Part shown: positions 35,944 through 48,055 of the stretch, one piece after another | Position numbering within the stretch: position 1 is the stretch's first letter | How the letters are laid out: each line of letters opens with the position of its first letter | Source of the DNA: Ceratodon purpureus | Lineage: Eukaryota; Streptophyta; Bryopsida; Pseudoditrichales; Ditrichaceae | NCBI GenBank assembly: GCA_014871385.1 | Contig: CM026427.1 | Span: 9,722,430 to 9,786,429, forward strand | Length of the DNA: 64,000 nt | Direction of reading: 5' to 3' | Notes under the pieces: model-generated | What the model saw: only the letters and a program-made list of their open reading frames with translations | The model's database searches: none | Told to the model about the DNA's origin: nothing | Translations under genes and position numbers: made by a program

Positions 35944-36001
35944 AAGATTGAATTCCTAGGGATTGTTAAAAATAAGCCTCCAAGTCTACACTATATAACT
36001 A
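35944..36001 (+). repeat. 58-bp direct repeat, right copy
   Basis: This matches 33778-33835. Its end supplies the final residues and stop of the minus-strand transposase frame. Confidence 0.95.
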
Positions 36002-39000
36002 AGTGATTTCGCAGTGTATTGTCCTCTGTCTCATAAGCTAGTGATCTTCGGTTTCCTTGTGTTGGGTTCTTGATACACAAAAATTTGTGTTTAATGCATC
36101 TGATCGGCCAAATACAGGAATCATCAAATGGAACGAAGATATTTTTTTTAATCACATTCATATATGTGATTGGATCCACCACATCTGTCTCATGAAAGCA
36201 GACATGTTGGTAATAATCTGCCGAGAAGTAGGTTTCAATGTGCATGTTATGGTCATGGCTGAAGATTTCTCTTATCTTGGCTTTGTACGGAGTACCACCA
36301 GCTTCGTCGTTTTCTACCACCACATCATCACCTACTGCGTAGTGATATTTTTTCACTAGACAAGCCTTGTGTATAAGTATGCAAGGGAAGTGTGTAGTAT
36401 CTATTCCTTCTAAACGATGCCTTAAGTAAAACCAAATTGTATCCGAAGCTTGTTCATATTTGTTGTTCATGGGACTAATGACTATTCCCTTTGATGTTGC
36501 AATAGCAGAACAAAATGAATCAGATGCTTGATCCAATAGCTTCCACAAATGTCTTGCTTTTTTTGTAGATGATGTTTTCAGACAGCAGTTCATATGCCAC
36601 CGTGGACACTGCAGGATGTAAGTATGTCTGATCCCTTGTGGATACATAAGAGCATCATGAACTTCGTTGAGAGCTCGTTCCCTCGTATCCAGCCCGTCAG
36701 CTTCCTTTGCAATACAAAGTTGAACTTTATGAAATACCTTCCTTGCGGTATACTTAGCAAATGTCGCTTCCACATTTTTCTGATTAGTCTTGATGTTGTT
36801 GTATCTCTTAACCTCCCTCTCGTACGGAAAACACCAATACACGTCGGAATGGCCGAATCGTACTATGTCTTCTAAAACGTGGGCAGCGCCAGCCACGTGC
36901 TCTAATGGTCTTCCATTTGGCCCATCGAGTTCTTCTGAAAGAATACGCCACTTCAGTAACAGTTGACGAACAACATCCAAGTCTTCTACACTCCAACCTT
37001 TATTCCGAGTCCAATTGAAGAAGAAATGAGCTATATCAACAAGCAAACGCCCAATCATGCTACGCCTCTTCGAAAATTGATATTTGTTCAAAGCAATTTG
37101 TGTAGAATAAAAGGTAACATCCACATCAGAAAAAGCTATCATTCTTCCGCAGTGTAGGTTTTGTGATCATTAATGGGATCATCGGGTCACTGACCTTGCT
37201 TTAATTTGGAAGTACAGGCTTTCGTAATAGAGGCGCAAGTGGCATCTACAAGTTCTAGTAAGATTTTGATTTCGGATGTTCACGGATATCTTTGAAGAAC
37301 TTTATGATGTAATTCTTAAACATGTTAAGATTGAAAACGTGCATAACATCGTACACTAAGTCCCAAGAAATGTCAAATCTGTATAAGTGATATAGTCGCC
37401 ATAGATGTGAATCCCCAGAGACACCAGATTCCATGCTGTATTCCTCTCTGGCCGCCTTGTCATTCTGGAGCCTTGTCAAATAATTTACACTGTGACTTAA
37501 TTCCTTAGCAGTGCGCCTCATGGGGGGGTGGGTAAATTGATTTTCATTATCGCCATAAACGTACCGACCATCAACCAACTCCGAATGCATCTTACATCTT
37601 CGACAAGACGATTTTCCAGAGGATTTCAGATTTGAAATCTTGCACTGAGCTGGATGATCCTCGGTCAGCAACATCAATACTGCCCTTACATTCAAGGTCT
37701 CGCAACGAGGCAAGAGGTTGTTGATCCTGCACGTAGGATAGTTGTATCTACACTCCATTCCGTCCACGAACAAGGTCTCCAACTCTTCAATGAAAGGCCT
37801 TGTGAAAGCGATAATGTTTTTCCTCATACGTTCAGCAACGTAGGGTTGATTCCCACTTAGGGGGATAAACAACACTGGCAGTAGCGATAAACTTGATGAC
37901 CTGCTTGCGTTGAGTACATTGGCCTCCATAACCCAACAACCGCGTTGTTTTTTCCCCGACACTTCAAACCCGTCCCAATGCCCTGCAACTTGCAAGAGCT
38001 AAATTTCGGGGGTCGCCCATAACCACCTTTTTGGGTGCCACTATCTGCCTCCGACATTGTTTACACATGAATTTGTAACTCTGTGATTGTGCGTCCCAAT
38101 GTCGTGGAGTGCGTAGGAATTTGCCTTTCATCGAAAATGCACAGTATGCCCTACGACACTTTGTGTTTGGACAGATAACGGGGAGTTCCCACTCAACCTC
38201 CGGGTTCCAAAAGTCTTGGATTTCTCTAATTTTTTCACCATGCCACACTTCTATGATAGTTGGAGGAGCCTCATGCACATTCAACCACTCCCGATGCGCC
38301 CTCCACATGGTCAACAGTTCATGACACAAAGTCCTCGAAGCCATTGAACTTGATAGTTGGTCCCCAATGCTGAGATAGTCGAATGATATCATTTCAAATC
38401 TTGAGTGGTTGCAATGTGGACATGTTTTTATACACACGGGACACGTCCGCATATCATTTGGTGGATTGCAGGTACATGCTACATATTGGCTGCCATCATA
38501 ACCATCTTCCTCGGCTGGTGGTAGAATGAAGGGTTCGTGAGAGTATTTTCTCGTACCGAGGCACATCCTCCACCTCTTGGGTTGCACTAGCCCCTACGTT
38601 TTATATAATCGAAGCAATGTTTGGAAAGATGAAGGGATGGAAACAGGCCCCTCCAAGCTACCGTCCCAATCCTCAGGCATCGCCTTAATCAACGGGGCCA
38701 ACCTATCTTCAAAGGAAACTCCTGGATGATCATTTGCTGTGCCCGATAAGCCTTAGAAAATATGACGTAGAGTCCAATCTTGGCACTCCACTGGAACGCC
38801 TCTTTTGTCCCACTCCGCTTGGATTTTTATGATCAAATCTTTCATTTTTTTAAGTAAATACTCCCTCCGATCTTCCATCTCGTCAACGGGCACATACTCG
38901 GGCTCGAGCTCGGGTTCAGGGGCCTCATCATGTGGAGGTGTCTCAGCTTGTTCAAATATTTGAGGTTGGTCATCCAATTGTGGCCCTGCTTGAGCATCCC

Positions 39001-39151
39001 TCTCTCTTTGTAATTCAATGTCTCTTCTCTGATGCGTTTGCCGAGTCTGTTGATCCACCATTCTGAATCCACGCCATCCACTATTAGCAACACATCTGGA
39101 ACACCTACACTTCAACTCCCTATTGCGACGTGGACGGATAGGTCGCGCCAT
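35991..39151 (-). pseudogene. Tnp2-type (CACTA/EnSpm-like) transposase gene, broken
   Basis: Minus-strand segments follow in order. 39151-38753 has MARPIRPRRNRELKCRC and an acidic coil. 38587-37964 is Cys-rich, with CTCNPPNDMRTCPVC and CPHCNHSRFEMISFDYLS. 37995-37255 has VYDVMHVFNLNMFKNYI, the typical Tnp2 phrase before the catalytic core end. 37142-35991 has HVLEDIVRFGHSDVYWCFPY, matching the Tnp2 C-terminal region, and a later BAH-like stretch. A frameshift separates the second and third segments (38.0 kb) and there are non-coding gaps between others, at least one of which may be an intron. Terminal inverted repeats were not confidently found. Probably a decayed autonomous element. Confidence 0.72.
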
Positions 39152-39610
39152 TAAGAAGAGAAATGATTTGCTAAAATGAAATATGTATGTAGGATGGGAA
39201 TCTCTCGCTCAATGAAGCTATAACTAAATAGGACTCTCCACCTTAATAAAAAACTTCCACCAATATTTAATTAAAAAAAGAAAATCCACTCATATATATT
39301 TGGAAATATATGGAAATATATTTTCCACTTATAAAATATATGGAAATATGAACTTCCACTCCTTCATTTATAACAAATTTAAAAGTGAAAGTAGAAAGTT
39401 GAAGTTAAAATAACAAATTTAGAAGTAAAAGCAGAGAAAGTAAAATTGAAAGTAGAGAAGGTGAAACTAAAAGTACCGGAGAACACACATTAAAGAACAA
39501 TACTTACAAGATTGCAAAAAATGTGTCTTCATGATGAAACGGACATGCACAGAGCAACGCTGCAATATAAACTCTGAATCTAGAGGAAGTGAAAATGTAA
39601 AAGGCAACCA

Positions 39611-40006
39611 TTACGTGCAAAAAGGGGTCTAGAAAAGGCCGTGTAAGCCTGCCCTTTCTAGTTAAACCCCCTGCTGCCCCCCGCACTGTCGCTGGCAGCG
39701 GGTGCCAGACTTGCTGCCCGCACAAAACTGCGTGGCACACTGTGAACAATCCTCCGAGGAGTAATTCTTCAGACATGAATGACTTGTCTCGGGGTTTGGT
39801 CCCAAGTGGGCAGATGGTGTCAGCCCGGCACTGTAGATTGTGCCCTCCACACGCCTTGCGGGGAGGTCATTGGTTTGAGCCCCCGTGGCGGTTGCTGGCA
39901 CCACGGTGGCACAGGACGTGCCACGTCAAAAAGTACGCGGGCAGCGCCTGTTTTTTTCTCTCACGTGCCGCTTACACGGCCTTTTCTTGACCTGTTTTTG
40001 CACCTA
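39611..40006. mobile_element. Inverted-repeat transposable element, about 395 bp
   Basis: The left arm gtgcaaaaaggggtct plus agaaaaggccgtgtaagc is matched at the right by gcttacacggccttttct and acctgtttttgcac. The arms are about 34 bp with few mismatches. No transposase. A target duplication could not be defined. The interior contains a GC-rich stretch with pol III-like boxes (39,815-39,885). Confidence 0.75.
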
Positions 40007-40009
40007 AAG

Positions 40010-40152
40010 TTTAGCCGAGGTTAACAAGCATGAGATTAGCCCCCTTTGTACATTCAACTTTAGCCGGGGCTAATGCGAACTGAACATTAGCCGGAGCTAA
40101 AGTATTGTGGATTAGCCCCCCTAGGCATTTTAGCCCCGGGGGCTAACGCGAC
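40010..40152. repeat. Cluster of ttagcc-ggggctaa palindromes
   Basis: Five to six related sites lie within 140 bp: tttagccgaggttaac, gattagccccc, tttagccggggctaatgcg, attagccggagctaaag, and ttagccccgggggctaac. The repeated inverted symmetry is clear. Function unknown; it may be the end of a fold-back element. Confidence 0.75.
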
Positions 40153-40167
40153 GAAAACTTCCAGTGG

Positions 40168-40560
40168 GCCCTCACGAGGCGTACTCCCCTCCATCGTCCC
40201 AATCGAGAACCTGCGACCACCACTGCAATACAAAGGAAATCATCTTCAGCTCTAACAGCTTGATGAAGAGCTCAAGCCCTTCCAATTACTTCAAAACCAA
40301 CAAATCAAAAATTCACACAATCCCAACTCAACTCACGCAACAAGTGAATGACTCGAGATCCCTTACATACAGACTTGATCAAGCACCAATCAATGGATTC
40401 AAATGAAACGGTGACCTCTCAAGTTGCGTAAGCGAGCTCCCGAGGAGGGTAGGAGATGAAGCGATGGGGAGAGCGGAGTGAGCTGGAGAATTCGGCGATA
40501 AATTCAAGTGAAGAGAGTCGGCGGTGAAGTGAGCTCCGAGTTGAGTCAAGTGGCATCTAA
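40168..40560 (-). repeat. Duplicated promoter/5' region, copy 2
   Basis: Partner of 30328-30740. It keeps an acceptor-like tgtattgcag and the ATG-bearing start but is cut off by unrelated sequence immediately after, so it is an orphan promoter/first-exon copy. Related short text also occurs at 41,640-41,770. Confidence 0.85.
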
Positions 40561-41837
40561 TTTGTCCAAGTTTCAAGAAACTTTGAAACCCGTTCCACAC
40601 CTGTCGCGCGTTCACACCTGGCGTGGGTTCAATGGGGTTCAACGGGAACGCGTCACATGAGCGCAGTTCCCTTTCTGCTAAGGTATAACTTACATACCCA
40701 TAACCCATAACGTACGCATCGTAGATAAGTAGACTTCCAGGTTGCTGTGAATTGGAAAACCAGGAACCGATAATTGATGAACACGAGATTCAGGATGCGT
40801 CCTCCAATAGAATGCCTCTGTTTGTTCACTACTCTTGTTCACTTTATGTTTGTTCACTACTCTTGAGTCTTGTTGTTGTCGGTTACGGGTGAGGCTATAT
40901 GTTGGTTATGGACTGTGAACAACTTTTGCACAAAACAATTTGTAGTAATTTGAATATTACTCAATTAATTCTAAAAAATCCTCATTCTTCATGAACCTTA
41001 TGTTTCTACAAACAAAAAATAACTCTTGAAACTTCATAACATAACAAAAGCTATGCAGAAATGCTTAAGTTATCGGTTATAGGTATGTATACCTTACTTC
41101 CACTGTGTTGCTCTTAGCTTATTCGTACTCCACGACTCCAAGGTATTTGTTTCCCGGACTATAAACCTCGACCTCGTCTTAATGGCAAGGCGGTCCCTCC
41201 CAATCCTCCTCCCCTTTCTTCCTCCCTTCATGTTTCTATATTTAGGGGGATTGCAACTCTTTTTTAGTGAAATCTTGGACCCCAAATTTGTCTCAAGGGA
41301 TGCACTAAATTATTTTTAGATGGATTATATATTTTTTTTCATTTTTTTTCTTCCTATTAAGATGCAAGTTCTATGGGGCTTTTTGCCTCTCTAATGGGAG
41401 CCTTGCTTGAGGGACCTTTGTCATTAAGATAAGGGCAAGGTTTATCTCTAGGGTGTTTGTTTTGGCTTTTAGAGTTTTGGGAGCGTTGTAATATATTTGT
41501 TTTGTGTTTAATGTCTTTTCTAGTTTTGGGCAAAACTTAGGTCGAGGTACAAAGCCTTACAATCTAGAATGGTTCCTAAAATTCTGAAAACTCTTAAAAC
41601 TTTTAATATAGTAACTTTCTATATGCATCCTAACTACTCCATGATGTAGCCCGTTCCATATATGTTGTGCATCCACACATGTCGTGCGTTCACACCTGTC
41701 TTGGTGTGATTGGGAATTTTAGGAGCATGTTCCCAGTTCCCAACGTGCTTCGTCCCGTGTGTTGTTTGAAGGTCCTTGTTACAGCTATGGAGGGGGGGGG
41801 GGGTCCTAATATTATTTTTTTTCTTTTTAATGTCTTA

Positions 41838-42254
41838 AGGTATGTTCCCACTTGGCCTTAGAGGGGGTCTTAGGAAGGGGTGTTATTTCCATTAAAAAGT
41901 GTGTATTCCCACCTACATGCTTTAGTAATTACCAATCCTACATGGATGTCCACATGGCACACTTTCAAGAGTGGGTATTAGTTAATATTTAAGAAGACAA
42001 AAGAGCTTTGAGAGATAGTAGGCAATACTTATGGGGCCACCAATATTGGAAAGATTCTCTAGTTTTCCTCTCATAAGAGTGGTCTTATGTATTGTCCCAT
42101 TTGGGGGACCATTACACAATCCCCTTCCTTTTTATAACGCCTTTACGAACCTCATTGATTACACCTTTTCCAGAAAGAAGGCATTGCTCCCCAAATTGTG
42201 GAGTTGTTAAATTTTTAAGCATGCTCTTTGCTAAGGCCAAGTGCGAATGGGCCT
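41838..42254 (-). mobile_element. PIF/Harbinger-type MITE, copy 2 (417 bp, inverted to copy 1)
   Basis: Reads aggtatgttcccacttggcc at the left and gcgaatgggcct at the right, with TTA at 41835-41837 and 42255-42257. It is the reverse complement of 22661-23077, of equal length and with few differences, which points to recent mobility. Confidence 0.92.
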
Positions 42255-42329
42255 TTATCTGGTTTCAAGAAAATCCCAACTTATCTAGTTCTAGTAAATC
42301 CCAACTTATCTAGTTCCTTTAAAAGTTAT

Positions 42330-42605
42330 TTTAACGTGTTTAGATTGTTGGTTTTGGACATACTACTTACTTCTTTAAGCACATTTGAGAATAAGCTGCT
42401 TTGAGTTCAGATTTTTCCGCAAATGTGTTTGTGAATTGAAGAATAGATATACAAGAAAATAGAAATTTTCAAATCAAAGTTCACGTTAAAAATTGGAAAC
42501 ATACGAGTGGTGCAAAAATGAGGCCGCTATATACAACTCAAAAATACATACCTTCTACCGTATGTTGCAAATCGTAAAAGCATGGATTCCACGTATGAGA
42601 TATAT
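42330..42605 (+). repeat. Dispersed repeat, copy 2 (partner at 14,510-14,720)
   Basis: This copy is longer by an internal segment near 42,420-42,480 relative to copy 1. Confidence 0.6.
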
Positions 42606-42609
42606 ATGT

Positions 42610-43735
42610 GTTGACACCTTATATAGGGATGATGATGATGATGATGTTGACGTAAGGAAAAGAATCATGGTCATGTGTTAACCGCGCAGATTAGTTGATG
42701 GCATCATATTTCTTACGCAAGTGTGCCGGAAGCCAATGACGTACTTTTTATTAGAAATGGTTGTTCACCTATAGAAAGTTGGAGGACTAGAGCATTTTGA
42801 ACGATGTCTACCTTCTAGATCAACATCTTCAATTGCCAAGACTTCCATCTTATAATATATTAGACGGAAGCAATGTTGAATTTGTTCCTACTTTACCAGC
42901 GTTATCATTTCTGGAAAATCATGTTGCAATAAATGAACTTCTTGTTCCTCATTTACTTACAGTAATTTACACTATGTAGCTTTCTGCAATCCTTAGGGAT
43001 GCAAATACCAATCCAAGCACATGTATTGATTCTGTACAATCGACGTTGTTGAATTCAAAGCAGTTTATTTTGGAAAATCACGGGAAGTCTGCATGTTGCT
43101 AAAGGTGCCTTGAAGGCAAGATCACTTGTTTGATGTTCCTTCTTGATACTAATATCTTTGAAAAATAGAAATTGTGCCACTTATAATTTCTACATGTTGT
43201 TTAATTGTTGCTAATTTATTTCCATAAATTTTCATTTTAGATGACATCTTAACAAATGTTGACTTTTTTTAAATGCAAAGGCTCATCCTTTTAAGTAGAT
43301 ACCAAATGTTTCTTGTCATTAGTTGTCTCTTATATTGAAGATATCTTGTTTTTCATTCTAATATATACTAGCTTAATTTTGTATTTGAGATTCAAAACGC
43401 ACTTCAAGCTTCTTCTCTTGCATTGATTTATTGAACCTTGATGCTTTGGTTTTAGCAATTGCGTGAAGACACTAGAATTTACTACATAGAAATCATTGGA
43501 GATAACAATCCAAATATTCTACCTTAATACATGTTGGATCAATTATCAATAGCAAAAGTCATATATTTAATGAGGGTTTGGAAATTTGAAAGAAATGTTG
43601 TTCTAATTAGTAATATAAATAAAATATACAAAAATCTCTAATAACAATTAAAGAGTTAAGCAAGCATGTCGAGTCTAAAAAGGCCACATATACGGCAATA
43701 GTAGAATATTTGTATCAAAATCCAACGGGCATTCT
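42610..43735. other. AT-rich DNA without recognisable gene
   Basis: A 60-codon open frame (42,797-42,979; LPSYNILDGSNVEFVPTLPA) might be a gene fragment, but nothing supports a product. Confidence 0.4.
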
Positions 43736-44028
43736 GGTGTGGCAGCGGCGAGCAGTGAGCAGTGAGCGGTGAGCAGCCAAAAAACGCACCGGGGGTCAAA
43801 AGTGAGCAGACAAAAAACGCACCGGGGACCCTATGACCGTGGAAAAAATTACCGCCGGGGTTCCTATAAACCCATGAGCGAATGAAGTTGAAAAATGAAA
43901 TTTAGACACCAAGATTCGAGAATCCGCAAAATATATATATTGAAAAAAAATTGTACATACTAAAAATGATTCTTAGAATCACCGGGGGGGGAGGGGCTGT
44001 CACTGTTCTCGGAATTGGAAGGCTTAGG

Positions 44029-44631
44029 CTACTCATTATCCTGTACCCAATCAAAATCTTCCTCTAAGAAAGCCGATGGTCCGGGAGCTCCATTGCCAAA
44101 ATCAACAACGTTGTCCGTAGAAGTCCATGTTGATCTGAGTCTTGGAATGTAGTAATGAAACAGCTCGGGTTCTAGACATGATATCCCGGAAGCACTCTCA
44201 ACACGCCTGAGTGTGCGAACGTCGTCCTCGGTCCAGTCTATCTGGCCTCGATTTGATCGGATCACTTGACGAAGCTGCTGGACGTCAGAGAACATGTCCA
44301 CCTCCTTACCAGGCCGTCGATCTTTGAACTTGTCGGTCACTCTCGAAACGAACTCCCTCAGCTCCCAATTATGCCATGGTAACCCGTCCTGCATCCAGTG
44401 GAAGAAGAAGGGTAAGTGAGGTACACAATCTTGCAGAAAATGCAAACACCTAACTTAAACCGAAGGGAGTAAAGTAAATTCAAAGATATTGAAATCAACA
44501 GAAGAGGCAATGAATCGAACCCGGAGCATTTCTGAAGTTGGAGGCATCGAAGACTTGATCTCCTCTCGGAACGAGGTATGGCTAGTGGACGAGGATTGAA
44601 CATGCTGGGCAGAGGGGGGAGACTGATCCAT
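44029..44631 (-). CDS. Uncharacterised acidic protein gene, two exons suggested
   Basis: An exon from 44388 to the stop at 44029 follows an acceptor (actggatgcag) and reads DGLPWHNWELREFVSRVTDK...EDVRTLRRVESASGIS...LEEDFDWVQDNE. An upstream frame from an ATG at 44631 (MDQSPPSAQHVQSSSTSHTS) may be the first exon; its donor is not clear. No family is recognised. It opens the second gene block. Confidence 0.4.
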
Positions 44632-45104
44632 GACCACGGTGTTTGCAAGAGAATGAGAGGAACGATGAATTGAAGCTTAGGTCTGCAATGTAATTCTGAA
44701 AACAAGCTAAGGGGATGGGAGAGAGAAGGAGCAATGCGTTTGTATGAGGTACCTCCTAGCAACTAATAAGAGGCTCAGCCAACGGTGGAGGACACCAATC
44801 ATAAATATTAGCTCTTAAGTGGAGGATAATCAAAACAATTTTGGCGGCCATGGCACATTGAAATAAACACACACGTACGGATATACTGAATGCCTTACCC
44901 TTCAACATCTGAGTCTCCCAAAACATGATGTCGGATCCGACAGTCAAAAACTGGACTACAATGTTATTGAGGTACTGCGCATTAATGTGTGAGTTTAGGG
45001 TTAACCTTTTTGGATTTGGAGGATGTGATCTCAAGTTTGTCTCTCTTGTGTTATCACATTTTTTTGTGATTCGTTTTTAGCCTCCTTAGTTTGAGAATTG
45101 TAGA

Positions 45105-45728
45105 ATGGACTTCGCAGTGATCACCGACTTGTTCAGCCAGAGTTGGGTCACGCCCGAGTCAGCGATGGCTGAGCTCTTTCCAGACCTCATGCCCGAGTTG
45201 CATCGAGAATACATTGAGAACTCGGACTGGTGCTATGACTACATGACGCTGCTTGAGAACCTGCGACAAAGAGGTGATCGATGGGTGCTGCTGATTGATT
45301 CCATGCCAGCATGGTCGGCGTATGTGGTGGCTTTCAAGGAGTCGCGAGATGCAAGGAAGCGGAAAGACGAGTGGGGTACAGGTATGGTTCATGCATACTG
45401 GACTGAGGCCCTCACCTTGTTTATGACAGACCGGGTTATCCCATTTGAGATTGACGAGAAACTTGTAGAAATGGAGCTCCGGGATCTTTCATTGCAGCAG
45501 AAGGTACTTTTGCGTGACCACCTGCGAAATAGTTATACCATGGAGGTGATGGGCCCTCCTCCGGGCTACAGCATTGGCCAATCCTCCATCTCTGGACCAG
45601 GGTCTTCATCCAACGAGAGGAAAATGTTTCCAAAGTATTGGGCACCACGAGCACTGCGTTGCGGTCTTCTCTCGTGGCCTTTGCGAAGGAAGGTGCATCT
45701 CAACGCCGTGCTTGGAAAGCGATCATGA
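45105..45728 (+). CDS. Uncharacterised 207-residue protein
   Basis: The ATG at 45105 follows an acceptor-like tcgtttttag. The frame reads MDFAVITDLFSQSWVTPESA, a helical body with WVLLIDSMPAWSAYVVAF, then a Gly/Ser-rich stretch and a basic end. The last 40 codons may be noncoding if an intron begins near the SISGPGSS segment. No family is recognised. Confidence 0.4.
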   Translation: MDFAVITDLFSQSWVTPESAMAELFPDLMPELHREYIENSDWCYDYMTLLENLRQRGDRWVLLIDSMPAWSAYVVAFKESRDARKRKDEWGTGMVHAYWTEALTLFMTDRVIPFEIDEKLVEMELRDLSLQQKVLLRDHLRNSYTMEVMGPPPGYSIGQSSISGPGSSSNERKMFPKYWAPRALRCGLLSWPLRRKVHLNAVLGKRS

Positions 45729-45834
45729 AAACAAGGTTTGTGTATTCCCATCTTTCAATTCTTTTGCGGTAGCAACACTGATGCTGTACCATAGATATTG
45801 TCATGGTCGACGTTGTTGGTAATTTAAAATGTCT

Positions 45835-46860
45835 AATTTATGTATCAGTTGAGGCAGTAGTTTCAATTATCACTTAGTTTGATATATGCCAAGAATTTTA
45901 TATGAATTGCGTATTCAAAGGTGGGCAAATGGATTGTTGCATTTTAGGGATTTACGCCAAAGTCGAGTTGATTACATCAAGGTGACATCCATCATCAACT
46001 TAAAGTTTAAAATAGGCATTTTGCAATGTAACATTTTCTGAAATATAGGCTGGTAGAACTAGAATGGGGAAATCGGATTAATGCTCAAATTCTACTAATG
46101 CCGCTCGGCGCTCTTAAGTGGAGTACACTAATACGTATAAAGCTCTTTTGTTGATTGAGGATATGATTTACGACTAGTTAAAGGATGGAACCATACTTCA
46201 ACAGTGGATAGGCTTCAGAAGGCATGTATGTCCTGAACTGCATTGGTAGTGAAGAATTGCACTTGTGAACTATGATTCATGAAAATGGCCATAGTGAAGA
46301 ATTCTCATCATTCAGAAGGGATGCATCCAAACATCTACTTTCATATACTGTAGACTAGATGAATGTGAATCACACAACTTTCAGAGTTCTGGTAGCAATC
46401 TGAAGATGACTTCCTACTTTAAAGTGGGGGTTACAAAGGGTGAGCTAAATTTGGGGTCAGCAAATTAGACAATGAGCTCTAACCGTGTGTCGGATCCGAT
46501 AGAGAAAAATTGCCTCACCATGATTTCTCCGCTGTAGAGTTATAGTTGCCTCACAGCAGATACCAATGTCCTTAGGATATTCATGAAGGTATTAATTCCT
46601 TCGCAACATTGTAATCGTAATTACCGTTTGCTGAGTTCTAGCATTTTCCAAGAGACCTTTTCTATTTTTCTATCATTGAATTCTCTATCACTCTTTTGAT
46701 AATCTACTGTCAGTTCACTGTAATAGCACATGACTGGCGCGAAATTGAGACACATTATGCATGACCATTATCTTCTTTACAAAGTTATAAAGCATAAGAG
46801 TAGCTAAGATCCGTCTCTATTAACATAGCCTAAGTAATGTTACTTCTCTAGTAGGTCAGA
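45835..46860. other. Intergenic stretch, no gene seen
   Basis: Contains one full block-5 palindrome at 46488 and no coding signal. Confidence 0.6.
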
Positions 46861-46901
46861 GTATATATGTGTAACTACAAAACCACAACTGAAGAGATTG
46901 A

Positions 46902-47342
46902 CTACTCATCGTTATCGCTGTCAGAGTCACTCAAGAGGATGAGAGAGAGCCCAGGGCCGGGAATTGCGCTAGTGCCATTCATCACACTCTCAACGCTTAT
47001 TGCGGAGCTACTATCCTCGGATTCGCCTCCATCTTCACTCGGGCAGCAAATAGTCCCTCCGCAATCCGCAGCGTGTTTCTCCATCCACCTCTGAACCCAA
47101 GGGGGAAATTCATCATCGAAGCTGTCCACTTCAAAGTAAAGTGACCTCCCATGTCCCTGTACGCACATTACCTTCAGCGTATCTCCGTTGTCATTAATTC
47201 GGGCTGGGCTTACTCCATTTGAATCATGTGCCCTCTTGGATTCGGGGTGGACATTATCGATCGGAGTGGCAAGGCAGGAGCAAGCACCCCCTACCAAGCA
47301 GGACTTGCAAGGCATTGAAGAGGCCGTAGGAGAACTTGCCAT
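46902..47342 (-). CDS. Small Cys-motif / acidic-tail protein, paralog 1
   Basis: 146 residues. The N-terminus has CKSCLVGGACSCL, then the core MCVQGHGRSLYFEVDSFDDE and PPWVQRWMEKHAADCGG, and an acidic tail LILLSDSDSDNDE. The same order occurs in the protein at 50683-51147, so this is a two-member family. The N-terminal cysteines could bind zinc, and the tail resembles SUMO-interaction or acidic activation segments; both are guesses. A TATA-bearing promoter lies near 48.1 kb with a 5'-UTR intron between. Conservation of the core between two divergent copies supports function. Confidence 0.68.
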   Translation of the reverse strand: MASSPTASSMPCKSCLVGGACSCLATPIDNVHPESKRAHDSNGVSPARINDNGDTLKVMCVQGHGRSLYFEVDSFDDEFPPWVQRWMEKHAADCGGTICCPSEDGGESEDSSSAISVESVMNGTSAIPGPGLSLILLSDSDSDNDE

Positions 47343-47522
47343 CTACGCAAAAAAAATAACTTGTAGTTAGTCTTGATTTAGAGTACATTATAATCTTGAT
47401 TCCTATATTACAGTTATTGCATGTCAAACAGTCTAAATAATTGGAAAACGAAAAGGACCTGTCTTGTCATTTATAAAGAAGCTCTGTTCTAATGAGGTAA
47501 AAACGGTACAATTTGTACCTTA

Positions 47523-47630
47523 TAGAATGAAGCAGCTCACGGTAAACAAATGTGTTACAGGATGAAGCAGCTCTCGGTAAACAAATGTGTTATGGATGAA
47601 GCAGCTCTCGGTAAACAAATTTGTGCTTCC
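47523..47630. repeat. Tandem repeat, three units of about 35 bp
   Basis: The unit is gatgaagcagctctcggtaa plus acaaatgtgttaca, with small changes between units. Confidence 0.9.
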
Positions 47631-48055
47631 TACAATGAACACCAGAATAGAAGAGTTGTTAATTAAACTTTCAGCCGAGAATATAATAGTAAGCCGACAA
47701 TTCATTTGGACATAAAGTGAGCTCAGTCACAAGCCATAGCTTAACAACAGTTGGTTTGCATGAGGCAAAAACTAACTCCTTCAGCCCAGAGAAAAGGTCA
47801 ACCATCCCGACAATATGAATAAGAGGCAACAAAATTGAAAACAACAATCCATCATACCACAAGCAGAGCATACAATAAGCTCAACGTGCAATGTATTAAT
47901 AACCATTAAACCCTACAAACAACTAAGAGTGCTGGTGAACTTGTCTAATGTACGTACCACACAATGAGCATAGCACACCGGAAGCATGACAAATAGAACA
48001 GTAGCATAAGAGCAGCAAACAAGTAAGCAAAAGTCAAAAGGATCTTACAAAGAAA

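Noticed and set aside
33778-36001. LTR retrotransposon bounded by direct repeats
   Set aside because: The repeats are only 58 bp, lack TG...CA ends, and the interior has no gag-pol, only gene fragments.
44500-44530. tRNA gene suggested by a ggttcgattc word on the minus strand
   Set aside because: No matching T-stem, anticodon arm or acceptor stem can be formed around it.
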